From Loripinus fragilis (taxonomy: Eukaryota; Mollusca; Bivalvia; Lucinida; Lucinidae), in contig CAXHUL010000214.1 of the NCBI GenBank assembly GCA_964019695.1, positions 1,364,001-1,428,000 on the forward strand: a stretch of 64,000 nt of DNA. The letters are read 5' to 3'. Within the stretch, counting starts at the first letter, position 1. Each line of letters starts with the position of its first letter. The notes under the pieces are model-generated. The model made no database searches. It saw only the letters and a list, made by a program, of their open reading frames with translations, and had not been told where the DNA came from. This document shows, piece after piece, positions 12,600 through 24,479 of this stretch. Position numbers and translations under genes: made by a program.

Positions 12600-15500
12600 T
12601 CCGCCGCCCCGAAGCTTTACGCGCTTCCGTCTCACGAACTACTATTTTCATCATGCCCACACTGGCATCAGTTTGTAGTACGGGAGGCCGTCTACAAATG
12701 GTGAAAATTTCAAAGCGTTCCATCGGAAAATTAAAAAGTTATGAGCATTAGAAGATCTTCCCATTAGGCCCCATTAGGCCACAGTAGCCGACCCGGCCTA
12801 AAACTTGCGCGGGTCACTTTCATGGACGGGCTCGAAACTGGTGCCAGAAGTTAGCCCCCGACCAGAGCTTCATTGTGAGGCAATGCGTAAAATTTTCCGT
12901 CCCCTGAGTGCCGCGCAATAGCCCCTGAAAGGGCTTTCCGCACAATTTTCACGCCCTTATTTGAGCCACTTGTAGCCGAAGGAATTTTGCGCAAATGACT
13001 GAGAGGTGCTCCTGGGCACTGCTCATCACTTTGCAATAGGTTCCGGGGCTTTTCGCGAAGGTCGCCTTTTCTCGAACTTTGAGGGCATCAGTGGGTGGGG
13101 TGTGAAAACCTCCGAATGCATGGGTCTCAGCTCCTGCTGTGGGCAGCAAGCCAATTTTTTTTTCCAAAATGTTGACCTATAAAAGAGCTAACTCGGGTGT
13201 GAAAATTATCACTGTGCGCGCGCGCCCCGGACCGCAATTATGATATTTCCTGTTTTCCAATAGGGCCCAAGGCAAATGGGGATAGCGGTTGTACGCGCTT
13301 TCTAAGGCTCTGATCGCTTTTAGATTTTGCACGCGGATAGGGCCAACAGAGGCGCAGGTATTGCCATGCGCACCCGCCCGCAACAATGTTTCGATACCGA
13401 GTTATCGGGGTGTGGAAGTCCGCCGCCCCGAAGCTTTACGCGCTTCCGTCTCGCAAACTACTATTTTCATCATGCCCACACTGACATCAGTTTGTAGTAC
13501 GGGAGGCCGTCTACAAATGGTGAAAATTTCAAAGCGTTCCATCGGAAAATTAAAAAGTTATGAGCATTAGAAGATCTTCCCATTAGGCCCCATTAGGCCA
13601 CAGTAGCCGACCCGGCCTAAAACTTGCGCGGGTCACTTTCACGGACGGGCTCGAAACTGGTGCCAGAGATTAGCCCCCGACCAGAGCTTCATTGTGAGGC
13701 ATTGCGTAAAATTTTCCGTCCCCCGAGTGCCGCGCAATAGCCCCTGAAAGGGCTTTCCGCACAATTTTCACGCCCTTATTTGAGCCACTTGTAGCCGAAG
13801 GAATTTTGCGCAAATGACTGAGAGGTGCTCCTGGGCACTGCTCATCACTTTGCAATAGGTTCCGGGGCTTTTCGCGAAGGTCGCGTTTTCTCGAACTTTG
13901 AGGGCATCAGTGGGTGGGGTGTGAAAACCTCCAAATGCATGGTTCTCAGCTCCTGCTGTGGGCAGCAAGCCAATTTTTTTTCAAAATGTTGACCTATAAA
14001 AGAGCTTACTCGGGTGTGAAAATTATCATTGTGCGCGCGCCCCGGACCGCAATTATGATATTTCCTGTTTTCCCATAGGGCCCAAGGCAAATGGGGATAG
14101 CGGTTGTACGCGCTTTCTAAGGCTCTGATCGCTTTTAGATTTTGCACGCAGATAGGGCCAACAGAGGCGCAGGTATTGCCATGCGCACCCGCCCGCAACA
14201 ATGTTTCGATACCGAGTTATCGGGGTGTGGAAGTCCGCCGCCCCGAAGCTTTACGCGCTTCCGTTTCGCGAACTACTATTTTCATCATGCCCACACTGGC
14301 ATCAGTTTGTAGTACGGGAGGCCGTCTACAAATGGTGAAAATTTCAAAGCGTTCCATCGGAAAATTAAAAAGTTATGAGCATTAGAAGATCTTCCCATTA
14401 GGCCCCATTAGGCCACAGTAGCCGACCCAGCCTAAAACTTGCGCGGGTCACTTTCACGGACGGGCTCGAAACTGGTGCCAGAAGTTAGCTCCTGACCAGA
14501 GCTTCATTGTGAGGCATTGCGTAAAATTTTCCGTCCCCCGAATGCCGTGTAATAGCCCCTGAAAGGGCTCTTTGCACAATTTTCACGCCCTTATTTGAGC
14601 CACTTGTAGCCGAAGGAATTTTGCGCAAATGACTGAGAGGTGCTCCTGGGCACTGCTCATCACTTTGCAATAGGTTCCGGGGCTTTTCGCGAAGGTCGCG
14701 TTTTCTCGAACTTTGAGGGCATCAGTGGGTGGGGTGTGAAAACCTCCGAATGCATGGTTCTCAGCTCCTGCTGTGGGCAGCAAGCCAATTTTTTTTCCAA
14801 AATGTTGACCTATAAAAGAGCTTACTCGGGTGTGAAAATTATCATTGTGCGCGCGCCCCCCGGACCGCAATTATGATATTTCCTGTTTTCCCATAGGGCC
14901 CAAGGCAAATGGGGATAGCGGTTGTACGCGTTTTCTAAGGCTCTGATCGCTTTTAGATTTTGCACGCGGATAGGGCCAACAGAGGCGCAGGTATTGCCAT
15001 GCGCACCGGCCCGCAACAATGTTTCGATACCGAGTTATCGGGGTGTGGAAGTCCACCGCCCCGAAGCTTTACGCGCTTCCGTCTCGCGAACTACTATTTT
15101 TATCATGCCCACACTGGCATCAGTTTGTAGTACGGGAGGCCATCTACAAATGGTGAAAATTTCAAAGCGTTCCATCGGAAAATTAAAAAGTTATGAGCAT
15201 TAGAAGATCTTCCCATTAGGCCCCATTAGGCCACAGTAGCCGACCCCGCCTAAAACTTGCGCGGGTCACTTTCACGGACAGGCTCGAAACTGGTGCCAGA
15301 AGTTAGCCCGTGACCAGAGCTTCATTGTGAGGCATTGCGTAAAATTTTCTGTCCCCCGAGTGCCGCGCAATAGCCCCTGAAAGGGCTTTCCGCACAATTT
15401 TCACGCCCTTATTTGAGCCACTTGTAGCCGAAGGAATTTTGCGCAAATGACTGAGAGGTGCTCCTGGGCACTGCTCATCACTTTGCAATAGGTTCCGGGG

Positions 15501-18200
15501 CTTTTCGCGAAGGTCGCGTTTTCTCAAACTTTGGGGGCATCAGTGGGTGGGGTGTGAAAACCTCCGAATGCATGGTTCTCAGCTCCTGCTGTGGGCAGCA
15601 AGACATTTTTTTTTCCAAAATGTTGACCTATAAAAGAGCTTACTCGGGTGTGAAAATTATCATTGTGCGCGCGCGCCCCGGACTGCAATTATGATATTTC
15701 CTGTTTTCCCATAGGGCCCAAGGCAAATGGGGATAGCGGTTGTACGCGCTTTCTAAGGCTCTGATCGCTTTTAGATTTTGCACGCGGATAGGGCCAACAG
15801 AGGCGCAGGTATTGTCAAGCGCACCCGCACGCAACAATGTTTCGATACCGAGTTATCGGGGTGTGGAAGTCCGCCGCCCCGAAGCTTTACGCGCTTCCGT
15901 CTCGCGAACTACTATTTTCATCATGCCCACACTGGCATCAGTTTGTAGTACGGGAGGCCGTCTACAAATGGTGAAAATTTCAAAGCGTTCCATCGGAAAA
16001 TTAAAAAGTTATGAGCATTAGAAGATCTTCCCATTAGGCCCCATTAGGCCACAGTAGCCGACCCGGCCTAAAACTTGCGCGGGTCACTTTCACGGACAAG
16101 CTCGAAACTGGTGCCAGAAGTTAGCTCCTGACCAGAGCTTCATTGTGAGCTATTGCGTAAAATTTTCCGTCCCCCGAGTGCCGTGCAATAGCCCCTGAAA
16201 GGGTTTTCCGCACAATTTTCACGCCCTTATTTGAGCCACTTGTAGCCGAAGGAATTTTGCGCAAATGACTGAGAGGTGCTCCTGGGCACTGCTCATCACT
16301 TTGCAATAGGTTCCGGGGCTTTTCTCGAAGGTCGCGTTTTCTCGAACTTTGAGGGCATCAGTGGGTGGGGTGTGAAAACCTCCGAATGCATGGTTCTCAG
16401 CTCCTGCTGTGGGCAGCAAGCCAATTTTTTTTCCAAAATGTTGACCTATAAAAGAGCTTACTCGGGTGTGAAAATTATCATTGTGCGCGTGCGCCCCGGA
16501 CCGCAATTATGATATTTCCTGTTTTCCCATAGGGCCCAAGGCAAATGGGGATAGCGGTTGTACGCGCTTTCTAAGGCTCTGATCGCTTTTAGATTTTGCA
16601 CGCGGATAGGGCCAACAGAGGCGCAGGTATTGCCATGCGCACCCGCCCGCAACAATGTTTCGATACCGAGTTATCGGGATGTGGAAGTCCGCCGCCCCGA
16701 AGCTTTACGCGCTTCCGTCTCGCGAACTACTATTTTCATCATGCCCACACTGGCATCAGTTTGTAGTACGGGAGGCCGTCTACAAATGGTGAAAATTTCA
16801 AAGCGTTCCATCGGAAAATTAAAAAGTTATGAGCATTAGAAGATCTTCCCATTAGGCCCCATTAGGCCACAGTAGCCGACCCGGCCTAAAACTTGCGTGG
16901 GTCACTTTCACGGATGGGCTCGAAACTGTTGCCAGAAGTTAGCCCCCGACCAGAGCTTCATTGTGAGGCATGGCGTAAAATTTTCCGTCCCCTGAGTGCC
17001 GCGCAATAGCCCCTGAAAGGGCTTTCCGCACAATTTTCACGCCCTTTTTTGAGCCACTTGTAGTCGAAGGAATTTTGCGCAAATGACTGAGAGGTGCTCC
17101 TGGGCACTGCTCATCACTTTGCAATAGGTTCCGGGGCTTTTCGCGAAGGTCGCGTTTTCTCGAACTTTGAGGGCATCAGTGGGTGGGGTGTGAAAACCTC
17201 CGAATGCATGGTTCTCAGCTCCTGCTGTGGGCAGCAAGCCAATTTTTTTCCAAAATGTTGACCTATAAAAGAGCTTACTCAGGTGTGAAAATTATCATTG
17301 TGCGCGCGCGCCCCGGACCGCAATTATGATATTTCCTGTTTTCCCATAGGGCCCAAGGCAAATGGGGATAGCGGTTGTACGCGCTTTCTAAGGCTCTGAT
17401 CGCTTTTAGATTTTGCACGCGGATAGGGCCAACAGAGGCGCAGGTATTGCCAAGCGCACCCGCCCGCAACAATTTTTCGATACCGAGTTATCGGGGTGTG
17501 GAAGTCCGCCGCCCCGAAGCTTTACGCGCTTCCGTCTCGCGAACTACTATTTTCATCATGCCCACACTGGCAGCAGTTTGTAGTACGGGAGGCCGTCTAC
17601 AAATGGTGAAAATTTCAAAGCGTTCCATCAGAAAATTAAAAAGTTATGAGCATTAGAAGATCTTCCCATTAGGCCCCATTAGGCCACAGTAGCCGACCCG
17701 GCCTAAAACTTGCGCGGGTCACTTTCACGGACGGGCTCGAAACTGGTGCCAGAAGTTAGCCCCCGACCAGAGCTTCATTGTGAGGCAATGCGTAAAATTT
17801 TCTGTCCCCTGAGTGCCGCGCAATAGCCCCTGAAAGGGCTTTCCGCACAATTTTCACGCCCTTATTTGAGCCACTTGTAGCCGAAGGAATTTTGCGCAAA
17901 TGACTGAGAGGTGCTCCTGGGCACTGCTCATCACTTTGCAATAGGTTCCGGGGCTTTTCGCGAAGGTCACGTTTTCTCGAACTTTGAGGGCATCAGTGGG
18001 TGGGGTGTAAAAACCTCCGAATGCATGGGTCTCAGCTCCTGCTGTGGGCAGCAAGCCAATTTTTTTTTCCAAAATGTTGACCTATAAAAGAGCTAACTCG
18101 GGTGTGAAAATTATCACTGTGCGCGCGCGCCCCGGACCGCAATTATGATATTTCCTGTTTTCCAATAGGGCCCAAGGCAAATGGGGATAGCGGTTGTACA
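12600..18200. repeat. Array segment, units 13289-17375; two overlapping duplication relationships
   Basis: The left part (to about 15,820) pairs with 10.2-12.6 kb at about 3,270 bp. A second relationship at 4,905 bp joins 12,371-13,260 with 17,276-18,165. Shared variants are TACTCAGG (12,371 and 17,276), GCCAAGCGCACC (12,544 and 17,449), AATTTTTCG (12,566 and 17,471), GGCAATGCG (12,889 and 17,784), ATGGGTCTC (13,120 and 18,025), a nine-T tract, AGCTAACTCG (13,187 and 18,092), CACTGTGCGC (13,210 and 18,115) and TTCCAATAGGG (13,255 and 18,160). The unit at 14104 has a CG tract two bases short (14,034). No gene seen. Confidence 0.85.
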
Positions 18201-21200
18201 CGCTTTCTAAGGCTCTGATCGCTTTTAGATTTTGCACGCGGATAGGGCCAACAGAGGCCCAGGTATTGCCATGCGCACCCGCCCGCAACAATGTTTCGAT
18301 ACCGAGTTATCGGGGTATTGAAGTCTGCCGCCCTGAAGCTTTACGCGCTTCCGTCTCGCGAACTACTATTTTCATCATGCCCACACTGGCATCAGTTTGT
18401 AGTACGGGAGGCCGTCTACAAATGGTGAAAATTTCAAAGCGTTCCATCGGAAAATTAAAAAGTTATGAGCATTAGAAGATCTTCCCATTAGGCCCCATGC
18501 GGCCACAGTAGCCGACCCGGCCTAAAACTTGCGCGGGTCACTTTCAGGGACGGGCTCGAAACTGGTGCCAGAAGTTAGCCCCCGACCAGAGCTTCATTGT
18601 GAGGCATTGCGTAAAATTTTCCGTCCCCCGAGTGCCGCGCAATAGCCCCTGAAAGGGCTTTCCGCACAATTTTCACGCCCTTATTTGAGCCACTTGTAGC
18701 CGAAGGAATTTTGCGCAAATGACTGAGAGGTGCTCCTGGGCACTGCTCATCACTTTGCAATAGGTTCCGGGGCTTTTCGGGAAGGTCGCGTTTTCTCGAA
18801 CTTTGAGGGCATCAGTGGGTGGGGTGTGAAAACCTCCGAATGCATGGTTCTCAGCTCCTGCTGTGGGCAGCAAGCCATTTTTTTTTCCAAAATGTTGACC
18901 TATATAAGAGCTTACTCGGGTGTGAAAATTATCATTGTGCGCGCGCGCCCCGGACCGCAATTATGATATTTCCTGTTTCCCCATAGGGGTCAAGGCAAAT
19001 GGGGATAGCGGTTGTACGCGCTTTCTAAGGCTCTGATCGCTTTTAGATTTTGCACGCGGATAGGGCCAACAGAGGCGCAGGTATTGCCATGCGCACCCGC
19101 CCGCAACAATGTTTCGATACCGAGTTATCGGGGTGTGGAAGTCCGCCGCCCCGAAGCTTTACGCGCTTCCGTCTCGCGAACTACTATTTTCATCATGCCC
19201 ACACTGGCATCAGTTTGTAGTACGGGAGGCCGTCTACAAATGGTGAAAATTTCAAAGCGTTCCATCGGAAAATTAAAAAGTTATGAGCATTAGAAGATCT
19301 TCCCATTAGGCCACAGTAGCCGACCCGGCCTAAAACTTGCGCGGGTCACTTTCACAGACGGGTTCGAAACTGGTGCCAGAAGTTAGCCCCCGACCAGAGG
19401 TTCATTGTGAGGCATTGCGTAAAATTTTCCGTCCCCCGAGTGCCGCGCAATATCCCCTGAAAGGTCTTTCCGAACAATTTTCACGCCCTTATTTGAGCCA
19501 CTTGTAGTCGAAGGAATTTTGCGCAATTGACTGAGAGGTGCTCCTGGGCACTGCTCATCACTTTGCAATAGGTTCCGGGGCTTTTCGCGAAGGTCGCGTT
19601 TTCTCGAACTTTGAGGGCATCAGTGGGTGGGGTGTGAAAATCTCTGAATGCATGGTTCTCAGCTCCTGCTGTGGGCATCAAGCCAATTTTTTTTCCAAAA
19701 TGTTGACCTATAAAAGAGCTTACTCGGGTGTGAAAATTATTATTGTGCGCGCGCGCACCGGACCGCAATTATGATATTTCCTGTTTTACAATAGGGCCCA
19801 AGGCAAATGGGGATAGCGGTTGTACGCGCTTTCTAAGGCTCTGATCGCTTTTAGATTTTGCACGCGGATAGGGCCAACAGAGGCGCAGGTATTGCCATGC
19901 GCACCCGCCCGCAACAATGTTTCGATACCGAGTTATCGGGGTATGGAAGTCTGCCGCCCCGAAGCTTTACGCGCTTCCGTCTCGCGAACTACTATTTTCA
20001 TCATGCCCACACTGGCATCAGTTTGTAGTACGGGAGGCCGTCTACAAATGGTGAAAATTTCAAAGCGTTCCATCGGAAAATTAAAAAGTTATGAGCATTA
20101 GAAGATCTTCCCATTAGGCCCCATGTGGCCACAGTAGCCGACCCGGCCTAAAACTTGCGCGGGTCACTTTCACGGACGGGCTCGAAACTGGTGCCAGAAG
20201 TTAGCCCCCGACCAGAGCTTCATTGTGAGGCATTGCGTAAAATTTTCCGTCCCCCGAGTGCCGCGCAATAGCCCCTGAAAGGGCTTTCCGCACAATTTTC
20301 ACGCCCTTATTTGAGCCACTTGTAGCCGAAGGAATTTTGCGCAAATGACTGAGAGGTGCTCCTGGGCACTGCTCATCACTTTGCAATAGGTTCCGGGGCT
20401 TTTCGCGAAGGTCGCGTTTTCTCGAACTTTGAGGGCATCAGTGGGTGGGGTGTGAAAACCTCCGAATGCATGGTTCTCAGCTCCTGCTGTGGGCAGCAAG
20501 CCAATTTTTTTTCCAAAATGTTGACCTATAAAAGAGCTTACTCGGGTGTGAAAATTATCATTGTGCGCGCGCGCCCCGTACCGCAATTATGATATTCCCT
20601 GTTTTCCCATAGGGCCCGAGGCAAATGGGGATAGCGGTTGTACGCGCTTTCTAAGGCTCTGATCGCTTTTAGATTTTGCACGCGGATAGGGCCAACAGAG
20701 GCGCAGGTATTGCCATGCGCAACAGCCCTCAACAATGTTTCGATACCGAGTTATCAGGGTGTGGAAGTCCGCCGCCCCGAAGCTTTACGCGCTTCCGTCT
20801 CGCGAACTACTATTTTCATCATGCCCACACTGGCATCAGTTTGTAGTACGTGAGGCCGTCTACAAATGGTGAAAATTTCAAAGCGTTCCATCGGAAAATT
20901 AAAAAGTTATGAGCATTAGAAGATCTTCCCATTAGGCCCCATTAGGCCACAGTAGCCGACCCGGCCTAAAACTTGCGCGGGTCACTTTCCAAACGGGCTC
21001 GAAACTGGTGCCAGAAGTTAGCCCCCGGCCAGAGCTTCATTGTGAGGCATGGCGTAAAATTTTCCGTCCCCCGAGTGCCGCGCAATAGCCCCTGAAAGGG
21101 CTTTCCGCACAATTTTCACGCCCTTATTTGAGCCACTTGTAGCCGAAGGAATTTTGCGCAAATGACTGAGAGGTGCTCCTGGGCACTGCTCATCACTTTG

Positions 21201-24200
21201 CAATAGGTTCCGGGGCTTTTCGCGAAGGTCGCGTTTTCTCGAACTTTGAGGGCATCAGTGGGTGGGGTGTGAAAACCTCCGAATGCATGGTTCTCAGCTC
21301 CTGCTGTGGGCAGCAAGCCAATTTTTTTCCAAAATGTTGACCTATAAAAGAGCTTACTCGGGTGTGAAAATTATCATTGTGCGCGCGCGCCCCGGACCGC
21401 AATTATGATATTTCCTGTTTTCCCATAGGGCCCAAGGCAAATGGGGATAGCGGTTGTACGCGCTTTCTAAGGCTCTGATCGCTTTTAGATTTTGCACGCG
21501 GATAGGGCCAACAGAGGCACAGGTATTGCCATGCGCACCCGCCCGCAACAATGTTTCGATACCGAGTTATCGGGGTGTGGAAGTCCGCCGCCCCGAAGCT
21601 TACGCGCTTCCGTCTCGCGAACTACTATTTTCATCATGCCCACACTGGCATCAGTTTGTAGTACTGGAGGCCGTCTACAAATGGTGAAAATTTCAAAGCG
21701 TTCCATCAGAAAATTAAAAAGTTATGAGCATTAGAAGATCTTCCCATAAGGCCCTATTAGGCCACAGTAGCCGACCCGGCCTAAAACTTGCGCGGGTCAC
21801 TTTCACGGACGGGCTCGAAACTGGTGCCAGAAGTTAGCCCCCGACCAGAGCTTCATTGTGAGGCATTGCGTAAAATTTTCCGTCCCCCGAGTGCCGCGCA
21901 ATAGCCCCTGAAAGGGCTTTCCGCACAATTTTCACGCCCTTATTTGAGCCACTTGTAGCCGAAGGAATTTTGCGCAAATGACTGAGAGGTGCTCCTGGGC
22001 ACTGCTCATCACTTTGCAATAGGTTCCGGGGCTTTTCGCGAAGGTCGCGTTTTCTCGAACTTTGAGGGCATCAGTGGGTGGGGTGTGAAAACCTCCGAAT
22101 GCATGGTTCTCAGCTCCTGCTGTGGGCAGCAAGCCAATTTTTTTTCCAAAATGTTGACCTATAAAAGAGCTTACTCGGGTGTGAAAATAATCATTGTGCG
22201 CGCGCGCCCCGGACCGCAATTATTTTTTTTTGTCTGTTTTCCCATAGGGGTCAAGGCAAATGGGGATAGCAGTTGTACGCGCTTTCTAAGGCTCTGATCG
22301 CTTTTAGATTTTGCACGCGGATAGGGCCAACAGAGGCGCAGGTATTGCCATGCGCACCCGCCCGCAACAATGTTTGGATACCGAGTTATCGAGGTGGGGA
22401 AGTCCGCCGCCCCGAAGCTTTACGCGCTTCCGTCTCGCGAACTACTTTTTTCATCATGCCCACACTGGCATCAGTTTGTAGTAAGGGAGGCCGTCTACAA
22501 ATGTTGAAAATTTCAAAGCGTTCCATCGGAAAATTAAAAAGTTATGAGCATTAGAAGATCTTCCCATTAGGCCCCATTAGGCCACAGTAGCCGACCCAGC
22601 CTAAAACTTGCGCGGGTCACTTTCCAAACGGGCTCGAAACTGGTGCCAGAAGTTAGCCCCCGACCAGAGCTTCATTGTGAGGCATGGTGTAAAATTTTCC
22701 GTCCCCCGAGTGCCGCGCAATAGCCCCTGAAAGGGCTTTCCGCACAATTTTCACGCCCTTATTTGAGCCACTTGTAGCCGAAGGAATTTTGCGCAAATGA
22801 CTGAGAGGTGCTCCTGGGCACTGCTCATCACTTTGCAATAGGTTCCGGGGCTTTTCGCGAAGGTCGCGTTTTCTCGAACTTTGAGGGCATCAGTGGGTGG
22901 GGTGTGAAAACCTCCGAATGCATGGTTCTCAGCTCCTGCTGTGGGCAGCAAGCCAATTTTTTTTCCAAAATGTTGACCTATAAAAGAGCTTACTCGGGTG
23001 TGAAAATTATCATTGTGCGCGCGCGCCCCGGACCGCAATTATGATATTTCCTGTTTTCCCATAGGGCCCAAGGCAAATGGGGATAGCGGTTGAACGCGCT
23101 TTCTAAGGCTCTGATCGCTTTTAGATTTTGCACGCGGATAGGGCCAACAGAGGCCCAGGTATTGCCATGCGCACCCGCCTGCAACAATGTTTCGATACCG
23201 AGTTATCGGGGTGTGGAAGTCCGCCGCCCCGAAGCTTACGCGCTTCTGTCTCGCGAACTACTATTTTCATCATGCCCACACTGGCATCAGTTTGTAGTAC
23301 TGGAGGCCGTCTACAAATGGTGAAAATTTCAAAGCGTTCCATCGGAAAATTAAAAAGTTATGAGCATTAGAAGATCTTCCCATTAGGCCCCATTAGGCCA
23401 CAGTAGCCGACCCGGCCTAAAACTTGCGCGGGTCACTTTCACGGACGGGCTCGAAACTGGTGCCAGAAGTTAGCCCCCGACCAGAGCTTCATTGTGAGGC
23501 TTTGCGTAAAATTTTCCGTCCCCCGAGTGCTGCGCAATAGCCCCTGAAAGAGCTTTCCGCACAATTTTCACGCCCTTATTTGAGCCACTTGTAGCCGAAG
23601 GAATTTTGCGCAAATGACTGAGAGGTGCTCCTGGGCACTGCTCATCACTTTGCAATAGGTTCCGGGGCTTTTCGCGAAGGTCGCGTTTTCTCGAACTTTG
23701 AGGGCATCAGTGGGTGGGGTGTGAAAACCTCCGAATGCATGGTTCTCAGCTCCTGCTGTGGGCAGCAAGACAATTATTTTTCCAAAATGTTGACCTATAA
23801 AAGAGCTTACTCGGGTGTGAAATTAATCATTGTGCGCGCGCGCCCCGGACCGCAATTATGATATTTCCTGTTTTCCCATAGGGCCCGAGGCAAATGGGGA
23901 TAGCGGTTGTACGCGCTTTCTAAGACTCTGATTGCTTTTAGATTTTGCACGCGGATAGGGCCAACAGAGGCGCAGGTATTGCCATGCGCACCCGCCCGCA
24001 ACAATGTTTCGATACCGAGTTATCGGGGTGTGGAAGTCCGCCGCCCCGAAGCTTTATGCGCTTCCGTCTCGCGAACTACTATTTTCATCATGCCCACACT
24101 GGCATCAGTTTGTAGTACGGGAGGCCCTCTACAAATGGTGAAAATTTCAAAGCGTTCCATCGGAAAATTAAAAAGTTATGAGCATTAGAAGATCTTTCCA

Positions 24201-24479
24201 TTAGGCCCCATTAGGCCACAGTAGCCGACCCGGCCTAAAACTTGCGCGGGTCACTTTCACGGACGGGCTCGAAACTGGTGCCAGAAGTTAGCCTCCAACC
24301 AGAGCTTCATTGTGAGGAAATGCGTAAAATTTTCCGTCCCCGGAGTGCCGCGCAATAGCCCCTGAAAGGGCTTTCCGCACAATTTTCACGCCCTTATTTG
24401 AGCCACTTTTAGCCGAAGGAATTTTGCGCAAATGACTGAGAGGTGCTCCTGGGCACTGCTCATCACTTTGAAATAGGTT
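18201..24479. repeat. Array segment, units 19012-23907; alternate units resemble each other
   Basis: Units two apart share variants. CCCCATGCGG at 18,494 and CCCCATGTGG at 20,120 sit in the same place with a decamer-deleted unit (19,301) between them. CTTTCCAAACGGG is at 20,985 and 22,620. GAAGCTTACGCG, lacking one T, is at 21,596 and 23,232, and GTACTGGAGG is at 21,661 and 23,297. CATAGGGGTCAAGG is at 18,982 and 22,243 (four units). At 22,221-22,236 the usual TATGATATTTCC is replaced by a T run ending TTTGTC. No gene seen. Confidence 0.85.
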
